Shown here in pieces: positions 1 through 8,200 of a stretch of 64,000 nt of DNA. The notes under the pieces were generated by a model. The model worked only from the letters and a program-made list of their open reading frames with translations. It was not told the origin of the DNA and ran no database searches. The first letter of the stretch is position 1. Each line of letters starts with the position of its first letter. The DNA is from DASQBT01 sp963746955 (GTDB lineage: Bacteria > Pseudomonadota > Gammaproteobacteria > Burkholderiales > Thiobacillaceae): positions 130,034 through 194,033 of the forward strand of contig CAVVDR010000017.1 of assembly GCA_963746955.1 (NCBI GenBank), in the 5' to 3' direction. The position numbers were made by a program, and so were the translations under genes.

Positions 1-53
1 GCACTGCCTGCTTCAACGTCGCTTGTTAAGAAAAATGGAGAGGAGATCATGAG

Positions 54-464
54 ATGAACAGGTTATTCCACGTTAAGTTGTCGCGCGCTTTCGCCATAAT
101 TTGTGTGCTCGCGTCCATGACTGTTTTTGCCGAGCGATCGTCCGCAGCATCGGCAGATCCCAGGATGTTCGGGCTATGGACCTTGGTGGATGCAGAACAT
201 ATTGAAAACATCGGGATGCGCGTTTTCTTCTCTCCCGATGGCAACTTCTTCATGGTCGATCCAAGAACACAACTGGGTATCGTGGGAAACTGGACGATGG
301 GACGGGCTGGGCTCCTGGTTGAAATTTCCGGAAACGGCAAGTGGGCTAGATTGTGGCAAGCCGAAGTGTCGTTTCCGGATGACTACCATATGGTTCTGGA
401 TGTGAAGGACAGCCAATTCTCGCAGCCTCATCGTGTCACCCTGCAAAGAATAATGATCCAATGA
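54..464 (+). CDS. Small exported protein, unknown function
   Basis: A 136-residue protein whose first ~31 residues form a signal peptide (basic Lys/Arg, hydrophobic core, AxA-like end near SSAASA). The mature ~105 residues contain FGLWTLVDAE and several alternating hydrophobic stretches (MRVFFSPDGNFFMV, LLVEISGNGKWARLW), which suggest a small beta-barrel of the lipocalin-like type. That fold is a guess from pattern and no family is recognised. The ATG at 54 is preceded by a purine-rich GGAGAGGAGATC. It lies about 210 bp upstream of the Met-rich repeat gene on the same strand and may or may not be co-transcribed. No cysteines or metal motifs stand out. Confidence 0.6.
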   Translation: MNRLFHVKLSRAFAIICVLASMTVFAERSSAASADPRMFGLWTLVDAEHIENIGMRVFFSPDGNFFMVDPRTQLGIVGNWTMGRAGLLVEISGNGKWARLWQAEVSFPDDYHMVLDVKDSQFSQPHRVTLQRIMIQ

Positions 465-675
465 AGTATGTGAACCTGCAATGGTGTCGCATTTGGTTGC
501 GACCGGTGCGCCGGCTCGAGTTGCCATTATCGGCAGTCGGATCGACATGTTTGTGGCCTGTTATTGTTGTGTCCTGAAATGATGGATTGATTTGAAGTAA
601 TTGACTATATTCATATGCCAACAGAGTAAATAATGAATTCGTTTCTTTTTACCCCCAACCGCTAGGAGAGTCCCA

Positions 676-1368
676 ATGAAAGTTGCTAAACTGACCGCAG
701 CTCTGATCGCTGCCGCTGTAATGGTTCCCGCTTTTGCCGATGGCACGTCCGCTCCGGCCCCTGAACCCGCTGCTGCCACCCCTGAATCCACCGCTGCCGA
801 GATGATGAATCCCGCCACCATGGCCGAGCCCGCCAAGGAACCCCAGGCTGCGGCGAGGACTATCATCATGCTGATGGACCCCGCCACCCTGATGGCCATG
901 ATGACCCGCGGCATGAACCCCGCCACCTACACCCAGATGGGCCAGGCTGCGATGAATCCCGCCACCGCGCAGAGCTATGCCCAGTTCATGGACCCCGCCC
1001 TGTACGCCAAGTGGATGGCGGCGTCGATGAACCCCAACTTCTACACCGGCATGGCAGCCCCCTTGATGAACCCCAACACCTACCTGAAGTGGGGAATGGC
1101 ACCCATGGACCCCCGGATGTGGAACGCCGGCATGCAGATGATGAACCCCGGCATGTATGCGAATTGGATGACCGCGCCGATGAATCCCGCCAACATGAAC
1201 CTGATGACGGCTCCCATGAACCCCAGCATGTATACCAACTGGGCGAACATGGCGGTTAATCCCCAGACCTACGGTCCCTGGGGCGGATTCATGAATCCCA
1301 GCACCTATACGAACGCAACCCAGGGCTTCAACCCTTTCAGCGCCATGATGCCCGTACCCGTACGGTAA
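676..1368 (+). CDS. Exported Met-Asn-Pro repeat protein, copy 1
   Basis: 230 residues. Residues 1-21 are a signal peptide (MKVAKLTAALIAAAVMVPAFA), followed by an Ala/Pro-rich linker to about residue 42. The rest is built from about 13 units of 12-13 residues, each starting Met-Asn-Pro or Met-Asp-Pro (a few VNP or FNP) and often followed by xxYxxWM and a small-residue stretch, for example MNPGMYANWMTAP. A YGPWGG motif sits near the C-terminus. Met is exceptionally abundant and Cys is absent. RBS TAGGAGAG precedes the ATG. A strong terminator follows at 1386. Paralogues lie at 1519-2469 and 4645-5510. I recognise no named family. Possible roles are Met-based Cu(I)/Ag(I) binding, a structural coat, or a sulfur-globule-like envelope protein; none is shown. 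Confidence 0.8.
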   Translation: MKVAKLTAALIAAAVMVPAFADGTSAPAPEPAAATPESTAAEMMNPATMAEPAKEPQAAARTIIMLMDPATLMAMMTRGMNPATYTQMGQAAMNPATAQSYAQFMDPALYAKWMAASMNPNFYTGMAAPLMNPNTYLKWGMAPMDPRMWNAGMQMMNPGMYANWMTAPMNPANMNLMTAPMNPSMYTNWANMAVNPQTYGPWGGFMNPSTYTNATQGFNPFSAMMPVPVR

Positions 1369-1385
1369 TCGCTGGCAGTCGCGTG

Positions 1386-1413
1386 AACGCCCCGGCCTAT
1401 CCGGGGCGTTTTT
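1386..1413 (+). terminator. Rho-independent terminator
   Basis: A perfect 9-bp stem, ACGCCCCGG (1387-1395) with CCGGGGCGT (1401-1409), has a 5-nt loop and is followed by a run of T. It lies 19 bp after the stop of the upstream repeat-protein gene, which it should terminate. Confidence 0.85.
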
Positions 1414-1460
1414 ATGTGCGGCGTTATTTGTCTTCGCTCACTACGTCGTGGTACCCATCA

Positions 1461-1490
1461 TAAGAAGAGGCCCACTCAACTGCGGGCCTC
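1461..1490 (-). terminator. Probable terminator of the minus-strand repeat gene
   Basis: Stem GAGGCCC (1467-1473) with GGGCCTC (1484-1490); read on the minus strand it is followed by TTCTTA. It lies just beyond the stop codon (1519) of the minus-strand Met-rich gene, so the two convergent genes are separated by back-to-back terminators. The T-run is imperfect, so termination strength is uncertain. Confidence 0.6.
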
Positions 1491-1518
1491 ATATGTGCGG
1501 CAAACTGCCGCGTGTTGC

Positions 1519-2469
1519 TTACTTTATCTCAACTGGCTTATTCGACACGTCCTTTACCCGTTGATGACGGTGATGAGGGCGGCGGCGATGATGGGTCTTT
1601 TTGATCGGTTTATTGGCCACGGCAGGGGCTGCGGCGCCTGGCTCGGCAGTTGAGGTCGGGGCCGGCGACGCTGCGCTTGCGGGAGGGATTGAGTTGGGGA
1701 ACATCTTCATCCAGGCCGAAAGATCAAACATATTGGGCGTTGATGCCTGCGAGGAAGTCACCTGTTGAGGCGTCGGCGCAGCGGGCACCGAAGCCTGCTG
1801 AGGCTTGGGCATCATGGTCATCGGATTCATCATGCCTATTGGAGCAGACATCATGGGTGCCATCATGCCACCCCATGGACCATAGGTGGCCGGATTCGCG
1901 GCCGCGCCCATCCAGTTGTTATACAGAGCCGGATTCGCGGGCGCCATCATCAGACTCATGTTCGCCGGATTCATGGCGGCTCCCATCCAGTTGGCGTACA
2001 TGGATGGATTCATTGGCGCCGCCATCATCCCCATCAGGCGCGGATCCATCGGCGCCGCCATCCACTTTGCATACATCGTCGGGTTCATGGCGCGCATCAT
2101 CATGGCCGTGTAGAGGTTGGGGTCCATGCTCGCTTGCATCCAGCGCATCGCCACGGCAGGGTCGATGAACTGCATGTAATTCTGCATGGAGGCCGGGTTC
2201 ATCATTCCCGCCATCATGCGCGTATAGGCATTGGGATCCATACCGCGCTGCATGAGCGCCATGGAGGTGGCGGGATCCATCATGGCGCTGGCCCACGGCA
2301 CGAAAACTCGGGGATCCTTGAAAGCCGACCCATTGCGGGTCGGATCGGTCATCTTGGCGGCCCAGCCTTCCGGGCTGGTAGGGGTTTGCTGGCTGGTATT
2401 TGCGTCCGCAGCATGGGCGGCAACGGACAGGCTGGCGGCGATGGCGATCAGAGTTGCTTGCACTTTCAT
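1519..2469 (-). CDS. Exported Met-Asn/Asp-Pro repeat protein, copy 2, with basic C-terminal tail
   Basis: 316 residues from the ATG at 2469, chosen over upstream starts because AAGGAGCAGAT precedes it and it begins a clean signal peptide (residues 1-21, ending AAHA). Residues ~63-225 hold about 13 M(N/D)P units of 11-13 residues, such as MNPTMYAKWMAAP, and a YGPWGG motif as in copy 1. Residues ~225-285 are Ala/Pro/Thr/Ser-rich. The end (~287-316) is strongly basic with HHRRRPHHRH. The basic tail is shared with the third paralogue but absent from copy 1. Cys is absent. Copy 1 is convergent with it. Function is unknown; the tail could anchor the protein to anionic lipid, LPS or nucleic acid, which is speculation. 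Confidence 0.8.
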   Translation of the reverse strand: MKVQATLIAIAASLSVAAHAADANTSQQTPTSPEGWAAKMTDPTRNGSAFKDPRVFVPWASAMMDPATSMALMQRGMDPNAYTRMMAGMMNPASMQNYMQFIDPAVAMRWMQASMDPNLYTAMMMRAMNPTMYAKWMAAPMDPRLMGMMAAPMNPSMYANWMGAAMNPANMSLMMAPANPALYNNWMGAAANPATYGPWGGMMAPMMSAPIGMMNPMTMMPKPQQASVPAAPTPQQVTSSQASTPNMFDLSAWMKMFPNSIPPASAASPAPTSTAEPGAAAPAVANKPIKKTHHRRRPHHRHQRVKDVSNKPVEIK

Positions 2470-2728
2470 ATCTGCTCCTTGGAAATTCAATTCGATAATT
2501 TGGGTTGCACCCGCAAGCAGGAGACTGAAAATTTCGCTCTTATGCGGGCAAGCGCCTGCAAGGATAACCCATAAGGTTCGCTCCCAATAATCGAGCGGAA
2601 AAAACAGGAGCATGATTCACCCGCCACCTGCCCCGCTTTTTCACAATGCAACTACTGGATCGAGCTTAAAAGATCGCTATAAAACATCAAGATAAGTCAC
2701 CATGACTGCTGTCTCTGCATATCCCGCA

Positions 2729-4330
2729 TTCCGCGATTGAATTTTGACTGAATCCGAAAGCGCCCCGCCCGTCCTTGATCTTCGATAGAGTTGAGGTTGT
2801 TGAGACGCTCACCTATTTGGAGAGAAAGGGAGGCAAGGCAATGGGGACTTTGGCACAGACGGTGCTTCCATTCAAGTTAGGCGCGACAGACGAGCTGCTC
2901 ACGGCCAATGCCGGATTGGCCTTGTTTGGAGAATTCGTGTGTGGTTTGGGCCTGTCTCGCTGGTTGACGCAAGACATGCCTCCGCCCGGAAGCGGTCGTG
3001 GCTATGCAGCCGATGCCTACGTTATCCCGCTGGTGCTGATGCTCACGGGCGGCGGTCGTTCGCTCGAAGACCTGCGCACCCTCAAACAGGATGCGGCGCT
3101 GGCTACCGTGCTCAAACAGGATCACTTCCCCAGTACCGATGCCGTCGGCGACTGGCTGCGCCGCACTGGTAACGGCTGCGGACTCGATGGTCTTTCTCGC
3201 ATCAACCAGCGCACCGTTTCCACGCGCATCCGCCAAACGGGTCTCGTCGCGCACACCCTGGATATCGATGCCTCGCAGATCGTCGCCGAGAAGGAAGCCG
3301 CGCATTTCACTTACAAGGGCGAAACCGGCTACATGCCGATGATCGGCCACCTGGCTGAAGCCGACGTGGTGATCCACGACGAATTCCGCGAAGGCAATGT
3401 CGCCCCTGCCGCCCGCAATCTCGAATTCATCCAGGCCTGCGCAGCGCGCCTGCCCAAAGGGCATCGCATCGCGCACGTACGCGCAGACTCGGCGAGTTAT
3501 CAAGCCGCCATCTTCAATTACTGCGAAGCCAACGGCAAGACCTTCGCCATCGGCGGACGGCTGGATGCAGTCACGCTTGCCGCCATCGCAGCCATTCCTG
3601 ACTCGGCCTGGCAGACCTACGCCGACTGCGCAGTGGCCGAAACCACGCACAGCATGAACGGGACGACCAAGGCGTTTCGCTTGATCGTCGTCAAACAACG
3701 GCGCCAGACCGAACTGCTGAATGACACGGCGCAGCGCTACCACGTCATCGCCAGCAACCGTGATGAATCGACGACCGCCACTTTGGTCTGGTATCGCCAA
3801 CGTGGCGAGGTGTCGGAGAACGGCATCAAGGAACTCAAAATTGGTTTTGGCATGGAGCGTATGCCGTGCGGGCAGTTCGCAGCGAACGCTGCGTTCTTCC
3901 GGGTCGGCGTGATTGCGCACAACCTGTTCGTCCTGTTCAAGCATTCCGCGCTGGGGAAGAACTGGCAGCGCCATAAAGTCGCCACGGTGCGCTGGCGCTT
4001 GTTTCATCTGCCAGGCAAGGTGGTGCGTCATGCCGGGGCGTGGGTGTTGAAGGTGGCCACTGATATTGTCGATCTGTTTCGTGCCATTCGCGAAAGAAGC
4101 TTCGCGCAGTCACTGGCAGCGCCGTAACCCGCGCGCACCCCCATCGCAGCAGCAGATGATGCGCAGCATGTGGACGGGTTCGTCCGGAATCCGCTAAATC
4201 GCTAGTTTTACCATCGGTTATCCCGCTTCACGCGCCCGATTGCCCCATACCTACACCAGGATAGGGTTATTGCATCTAAAATGCTGGCCAAAATCTACCA
4301 GGCTGAGTCGGCTGAATTTCAATCGCGGGA
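2729..4330. mobile_element. IS1380-family insertion sequence
   Basis: About 1.6 kb bounded by imperfect terminal inverted repeats. The left end 2729-2751 and the reverse complement of the right end 4308-4330 agree at about 17 of 23 positions, with an 11-nt identical core CCGCGATTGAA. A single transposase gene fills the centre. Size and one-ORF layout fit IS1380. I could not identify a convincing target-site duplication, so the exact ends are approximate. It sits between two Met-rich repeat genes and appears to have entered their intergenic space without breaking either. Confidence 0.75.
2841..4127 (+). CDS. IS1380-family DDE transposase
   Basis: 428 residues from the ATG at 2841, which follows GGGAGGCAAGGCA; an in-frame extension to 2775 has no better RBS. 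It cuts and pastes the surrounding element. Visible features are the N-terminal region with the family-typical LMLTGGGRSLEDLR, probable acidic catalytic residues in DIDAS (141-145), HVRADSA (Asp216), and a C-terminal ENGIKELKIGFGMERMPC block carrying the Glu. The C-terminal LFHLPGKVVRHAGAW is also typical. The frame is intact and of full family length, so the copy may be active. Confidence 0.9.
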   Translation: MGTLAQTVLPFKLGATDELLTANAGLALFGEFVCGLGLSRWLTQDMPPPGSGRGYAADAYVIPLVLMLTGGGRSLEDLRTLKQDAALATVLKQDHFPSTDAVGDWLRRTGNGCGLDGLSRINQRTVSTRIRQTGLVAHTLDIDASQIVAEKEAAHFTYKGETGYMPMIGHLAEADVVIHDEFREGNVAPAARNLEFIQACAARLPKGHRIAHVRADSASYQAAIFNYCEANGKTFAIGGRLDAVTLAAIAAIPDSAWQTYADCAVAETTHSMNGTTKAFRLIVVKQRRQTELLNDTAQRYHVIASNRDESTTATLVWYRQRGEVSENGIKELKIGFGMERMPCGQFAANAAFFRVGVIAHNLFVLFKHSALGKNWQRHKVATVRWRLFHLPGKVVRHAGAWVLKVATDIVDLFRAIRERSFAQSLAAP

Positions 4331-4644
4331 TTTGGGTTAAAGAGGTTCGAAGTCATGGCTCTTGCATAGCGATGAAATTGTGGAGATTCGGATGAGCATC
4401 GACTCTACCTGCGGCCCTGCCCCCTAAGGGGCTCCGGCACCCGAAAGTCCGGCCAAACCGGCGACAGTTGCGGCGCCTGCGTCATGCGCAGCGAACTGAA
4501 AGCGGTCCCCACTTTGGACGGAAGTGCAACACGTGCGGCAGGCTTGTGAAGGCAGACAGATGCCGGCGAGAGCAATGGCGTGATTGGGTATGAGATTAGG
4601 GACGTTCTGCGTCCGTGTCTCAGCGCCAACGAGCAGTGTATCGC
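4331..4644. other. Intergenic region, no gene seen
   Basis: This stretch lies between the right end of the IS1380 element and the stop of the frameshifted repeat gene. The only open frame (4405-4629, minus) has no RBS and no recognisable protein character. Several GC-rich inverted segments occur around 4425-4475 (for example CCCCTAAGGGG) but match no RNA family I know. Confidence 0.4.
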
Positions 4645-5510
4645 TTACTTTCTTACAACTGGCTTCTTTGGCGTTCTTTTCACCTGGCGATGACGGCGGT
4701 AGCGTGGGTGGTGAACCTTCGCCGGGCCTGCGGGGATTGCGGCTGCGGGCGCAGGCCCAGCGACTGGAGCAGCTGCAGGAGATTGAGCCGGGAAGAAGGA
4801 TGACACGAATTGGCCTTGCGCGGGCGCCGCGGGTATGCCGGATGCCGGAGCGCCAAACCCTGGTGCTGGCGCCTGCTGGGGCATGGGCATCGTGGATGCT
4901 GCATTCAACAGGGACGCCGCATTCATCAGGGTCGTCGGATTCAGCAAGTTCGCCGGATTTATCAGGTTCGCCGGATTCAGCGTGCCCATGAGGGCAGTCA
5001 ACGCCGGCGCCGTCAAATTCATGAGGGCAGCGAGCATCGGCGCCGTCAGGTTCGTGGGAGCGGCCATCATCGGCACCATCATGTTGCCGGGAACGGCCAT
5101 CATCGGCACCATCATGTTGGCGGGAACGGCCATCATTGGCACCATCATGTTGGCTGGAGCACTCATCATCGGCACCATGGAGTTGGCAGGAGCCGCCATC
5201 ATCGGCGCCACGGTGTTGGCGGGAGCCGCCATCATCGGCGCCATGGTGTGGCGGGAGCCGCCATCATGGGTGCCATGGTATCGGCAGGAGCAGCCATCAT
5301 GGGCGCCATGGTACCGGCAGGAGCAGCTATCATGGGCGCCATGGTGTTTGGGGGAGCCGCCATAGTCGGTGCCGTCGTGCCCGTAGGGGAAATCCAGGCC
5401 GCCGGATTCATATTGGTCACGGGGGTCGTCATCGATCCAGAACCATCTTGAGCCTGAACTGCACTGCCAGCCAGGATGATAGTGATAATGGGCAGGACAT
5501 GAACTTTCAT
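4645..5510 (-). pseudogene. Exported Met-rich repeat protein, copy 3, split by a 1-bp frameshift
   Basis: The ATG at 5510 (RBS GAGGAGAG) opens a signal peptide (MKVHVLPIITIILAGSAVQA) and three to four units of the APADTMAPMMA type. The frame then breaks: at about 5249-5250 one repeat copy reads GGTGTGG where its neighbours read GGTGTTGG, so one base is missing and the first frame stops at 5232. The next frame carries the rest intact down to 4645: about eight more 11-residue units (MAPMMAAPANT and variants), NPANL-type units, a Pro/Ala linker and a basic tail (KVHHPRYRRHRQVK) matching copy 2. Restored length would be about 289 residues. Because everything downstream is well preserved, the lesion is recent, a slippage switch, or a sequence error. 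Confidence 0.8.
5040..5365. repeat. Coding 33-bp tandem repeats in the third Met-rich gene
   Basis: About ten head-to-tail copies of a ~33-bp unit resembling GGAGCCGCCATCATCGGC plus GCCATGGTGTTGGC encode 11-residue MAPMMAAPANT units on the minus strand. Copies vary by point changes. One copy near 5249 has lost a single T, which causes the frameshift. Arrays like this expand and contract by slippage. Confidence 0.8.
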
Positions 5511-6028
5511 GACGTCTCTCCTCGGGGGTGAGTGTGTTGCTTGCTTTCCCGGGTTCCGCCCATTTCGCGGGTGCCGGGGTCTTGCGCAGGCGACGCAATT
5601 CACGCGGTGCAAGCCACCTGCAATAAGAAAGTCCCGTCCTAATCCATATTGAATTTTCTTAACGTTCGACTCAGTATGAGGGGCCGGTTTGGTTCGCCCA
5701 GGGATATGCCGCTTGGTGTACTTAAGCCTTTTCATCATACCACCTTCACGCACGCCATCATGCTCGGGGTACCGCCATCGTGCCTATCGCCACCAATATC
5801 TCCTGCGCGGCAATAATGGGCGGCCAGGAGTGCAATTGCTATTCATACCCATCATCTTCCTTGGACTCAATGAAGCTAAGTCTGTTATGTTTGATCCCGC
5901 TCTAATCCGCCTAATGACGGTTAGACCCGGTCAGCGTCATTGGTGCCGGGTTCGATGCGCCGGCCAGGAATTGATTCGTTTCGTGGCCGCGCTACCCGTT
6001 ACGACACACCAGCATCGGTAGACCGCAT
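5511..6028. other. Intergenic region, no gene supported
   Basis: This interval holds the upstream region of the minus-strand repeat gene and the leader of the DAHP synthase gene. Open frames here (5689-6021 plus; 5232-5753 N-terminal part, minus) lack RBS and protein character. No terminator, tRNA or riboswitch was recognised. Confidence 0.4.
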
Positions 6029-7117
6029 ATGGCTTCCACCCCATCCCCTGACACTCCAACGGACGACGTTCGAATTGAACATGGGCAGGACTTGCCTTCG
6101 CCGGCGACCGTGCTGGCCGAACTTCCGCTGTCGGCTGCGGTCAAGGACACCGTAGTCTCCGCCCGCCATGCGGTGCATGACGTGCTGCGCGGTGCAGGAG
6201 ATCGCCTGGTGGTGGTTGTAGGGCCGTGCTCCATTCACGATCCCGCCGCTGCAATGGAGTATGCGGCCAGGCTCAAGGCCGAGGCTGATGCGCTGCGCCA
6301 GGATTTGGTCGTGATCATGCGGGTGTATTTCGAGAAACCACGCACCACCGTCGGCTGGAAAGGTTTGATCAACGACCCGCGGCTCAACGAGAGCTTTGAC
6401 ATTCCGGCAGGTCTGCGTGCCGCCCGCGGCATACTGCTGCGTGTCAACAGCCTGGGGCTGCCCGCCGCCACGGAATTCCTGGATTTGATTTCGCCCCAGT
6501 ACATCGCAGACCTGGTCGCCTGGGGCGCTATTGGCGCACGCACCACAGAGTCCCCGTCGCATCGGCAACTCGCTTCCGGGCTTTCCTGTCCCGTCGGCTT
6601 CAAGAACGGCACGGATGGCAATATCCAGATCGCCGTGGATGCCATCAAGGCAGCCGCAGCCCGGCATCATTTCATCGGCATTTCAAAGACCGGCCAGGTT
6701 GCAGTTCTGCGCACGTCCGGCAACGAGGATTGCCACGTCATCCTGCGTGGGGGCAAGACGCCCAACTATGCCGCCACAGCGGTTCGGGCGGTTTGCGACG
6801 ACCTGGCAAGATCCGGCTTGCGCCAGCAGGTCATGATCGATGCCTCTCATGCCAATTCCGGAAAGATCGCCGCTCGGCAAATAGACGTTACCCACTCTAT
6901 CGCCACCCAGGTCGCAGCGGGGGACACTAGCGTCATAGGCGTCATGCTGGAGAGCAATCTGATTGAAGGCCGGCAGGACCTTAAGCCCGGCGTGCCGCTC
7001 ACCTATGGGCAATCTGTCACGGACGCCTGCCTTGGCTGGGATGCAACGGTGCCTCTGCTCCACGGGCTGGCCGCTGCCGTGAGGGCGCGCCGTATTGTTG
7101 AAGCCAGAGAGGACTGA
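6029..7117 (+). CDS. aroG: 3-deoxy-7-phosphoheptulonate synthase (class I DAHP synthase)
   Basis: 362 residues, the usual length for the AroF/G/H type. It condenses phosphoenolpyruvate with erythrose 4-phosphate, the first step towards chorismate, in the cytosol. Seen in the sequence: VVVVGPCSIHD around residues 61-71 (metal-binding Cys67), YFEKPRTTVGWKG near 100-112, GARTTESPSHRQLASG, GFKNGTDG, ILRGG and the late MIDASHANSGK. Together these are diagnostic for the family. Which feedback-inhibition subtype it is cannot be told from the sequence by eye. It stands alone on the plus strand and is convergent with the aminopeptidase-like gene; a GC-rich inverted segment lies between their stops. 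Confidence 0.93.
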   Translation: MASTPSPDTPTDDVRIEHGQDLPSPATVLAELPLSAAVKDTVVSARHAVHDVLRGAGDRLVVVVGPCSIHDPAAAMEYAARLKAEADALRQDLVVIMRVYFEKPRTTVGWKGLINDPRLNESFDIPAGLRAARGILLRVNSLGLPAATEFLDLISPQYIADLVAWGAIGARTTESPSHRQLASGLSCPVGFKNGTDGNIQIAVDAIKAAAARHHFIGISKTGQVAVLRTSGNEDCHVILRGGKTPNYAATAVRAVCDDLARSGLRQQVMIDASHANSGKIAARQIDVTHSIATQVAAGDTSVIGVMLESNLIEGRQDLKPGVPLTYGQSVTDACLGWDATVPLLHGLAAAVRARRIVEARED

Positions 7118-7141
7118 CCGCCGCATGTGATGGGGGCGGCC

Positions 7142-8200
7142 TCAATTGCCTTGGTCCGGCACCGCTGCGGCAAGGCGCTGCAGGACAGTCGCTCGTCGTC
7201 CTTTTGGCAGCGTACCGAGGTCTTTGACGGCGTGATAGAAGCGCGGCAAATCTCCACCCTCGCGGGCAAGGAGCATCTGAAACGCCGGCACCATCTGGGT
7301 ATAGAGGGATGCCGAGGCGAGCTGGGCGTTATTCAGTGGCTGGCTGAACCACCTGTCGTACCCGGCCAGGCCGCCAGATGCCGATTCGAGATTCGCATAC
7401 TCTTCTTTCATGGCATCGAAGGCCTCGGCCTTGAGGACCCGTTTCCTGTCGTCGGACAGGCCGCTGGCGTAGATATCGGCTAGTCGCCCGCGGTACTTTT
7501 CCACCAGGGCGGCGAAGACCTGCCTGCGACGCCCGGACGCCTCGAAGGCGGCGCGCTGTTGCTCGGTACCTTCCCGGGCAAGCCAGCGGCGGGCGCCCTC
7601 TTGTCCCACCGTGACGGCGAATGACTCGTTAAACGGGGTGTCGCCGCGCACGTAAACGACCTGATGGGCAAGTTCGTGGAAGATGACTTCGGCGAGCCGC
7701 CCTTGCGGATAATGCACGAAGGTGTTGAGCACCGGATCGTCGAACCAGCCCAGGGTGGAATACGCAGGAATACCGCTGACATACGTGTCGTAACCCTTCT
7801 CCTGCAAGGCGTGGGCGGCCGTTTCGGCCTTGGCCTGGGAAAAATAGCCGCGGTAGTTGGCGCAGCCGAATAGTGGGTAGCACCACTCCTTGGGCTGGGT
7901 GGAAAACTCCGCTGCCGCGAACACGTTCCACACTACAAACGGCCGCTGCAGGTCGGCGTAGCGGCGGAAGGTTCCATTGTCGGGCAGCCCCAACTCCTTG
8001 CTGGCGAATTCCCGGATCCGGCGCACTTCAGCCAGTTTCTGTTTCAGGCTGTCCGCGGCGCTCGGGTCGGCAAGCACGCGTTCGATGGGCTGGGCGCGAC
8101 GCAGCACGTCCATCTGGCCGTTGACGGCCTGCAGATAGTAGTCCACGGTCGTGCAGCCGCCAAGCAGCAGCATCAAGGCCAATGCAGCAAGGCGCTTCAA
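7142..8200 (-). CDS. Predicted zinc aminopeptidase-like lipoprotein (COG4324 type)
   Basis: 352 residues. It begins with a lipoprotein signal whose lipobox LLGGC places the lipidated Cys at residue 16. The gluzincin motif HELAHQ lies at 175-180 and is followed by NESFA at 191-195 (probable third zinc ligand Glu192). GWFDDPVLNTFVHYP just before is typical of this uncharacterised 'predicted aminopeptidase' family. A periplasm-facing, membrane-anchored metallopeptidase is therefore expected; its substrate is unknown. The start overlaps the stop of the upstream hydrolase by 4 bp (ATGA), so the two are translationally coupled. Confidence 0.85.
   Translation of the reverse strand: MKRLAALALMLLLGGCTTVDYYLQAVNGQMDVLRRAQPIERVLADPSAADSLKQKLAEVRRIREFASKELGLPDNGTFRRYADLQRPFVVWNVFAAAEFSTQPKEWCYPLFGCANYRGYFSQAKAETAAHALQEKGYDTYVSGIPAYSTLGWFDDPVLNTFVHYPQGRLAEVIFHELAHQVVYVRGDTPFNESFAVTVGQEGARRWLAREGTEQQRAAFEASGRRRQVFAALVEKYRGRLADIYASGLSDDRKRVLKAEAFDAMKEEYANLESASGGLAGYDRWFSQPLNNAQLASASLYTQMVPAFQMLLAREGGDLPRFYHAVKDLGTLPKGRRATVLQRLAAAVPDQGN

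Noticed and set aside
2470..2613. Longer N-terminus for the second Met-rich protein (start 2613)
   Set aside because: The ATG at 2469 has a strong RBS and opens a normal signal peptide; the extension would bury it.
4425..4475. GC-rich inverted segments considered as a riboswitch
   Set aside because: No match to any riboswitch consensus I know, and no gene follows in a suitable position.
4405..4629. 74-codon minus-strand frame as a gene
   Set aside because: No RBS, no domain, no coupling to neighbours.
5040..5365. Direct repeats of ~33 bp considered as a CRISPR array
   Set aside because: The copies are adjacent without unique spacers and keep an open reading frame of 11-residue units, so they are coding tandem repeats.
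5689..6021. 110-codon plus-strand frame before the DAHP synthase gene
   Set aside because: Weak coding character and no RBS; it lies in what looks like ordinary upstream sequence.
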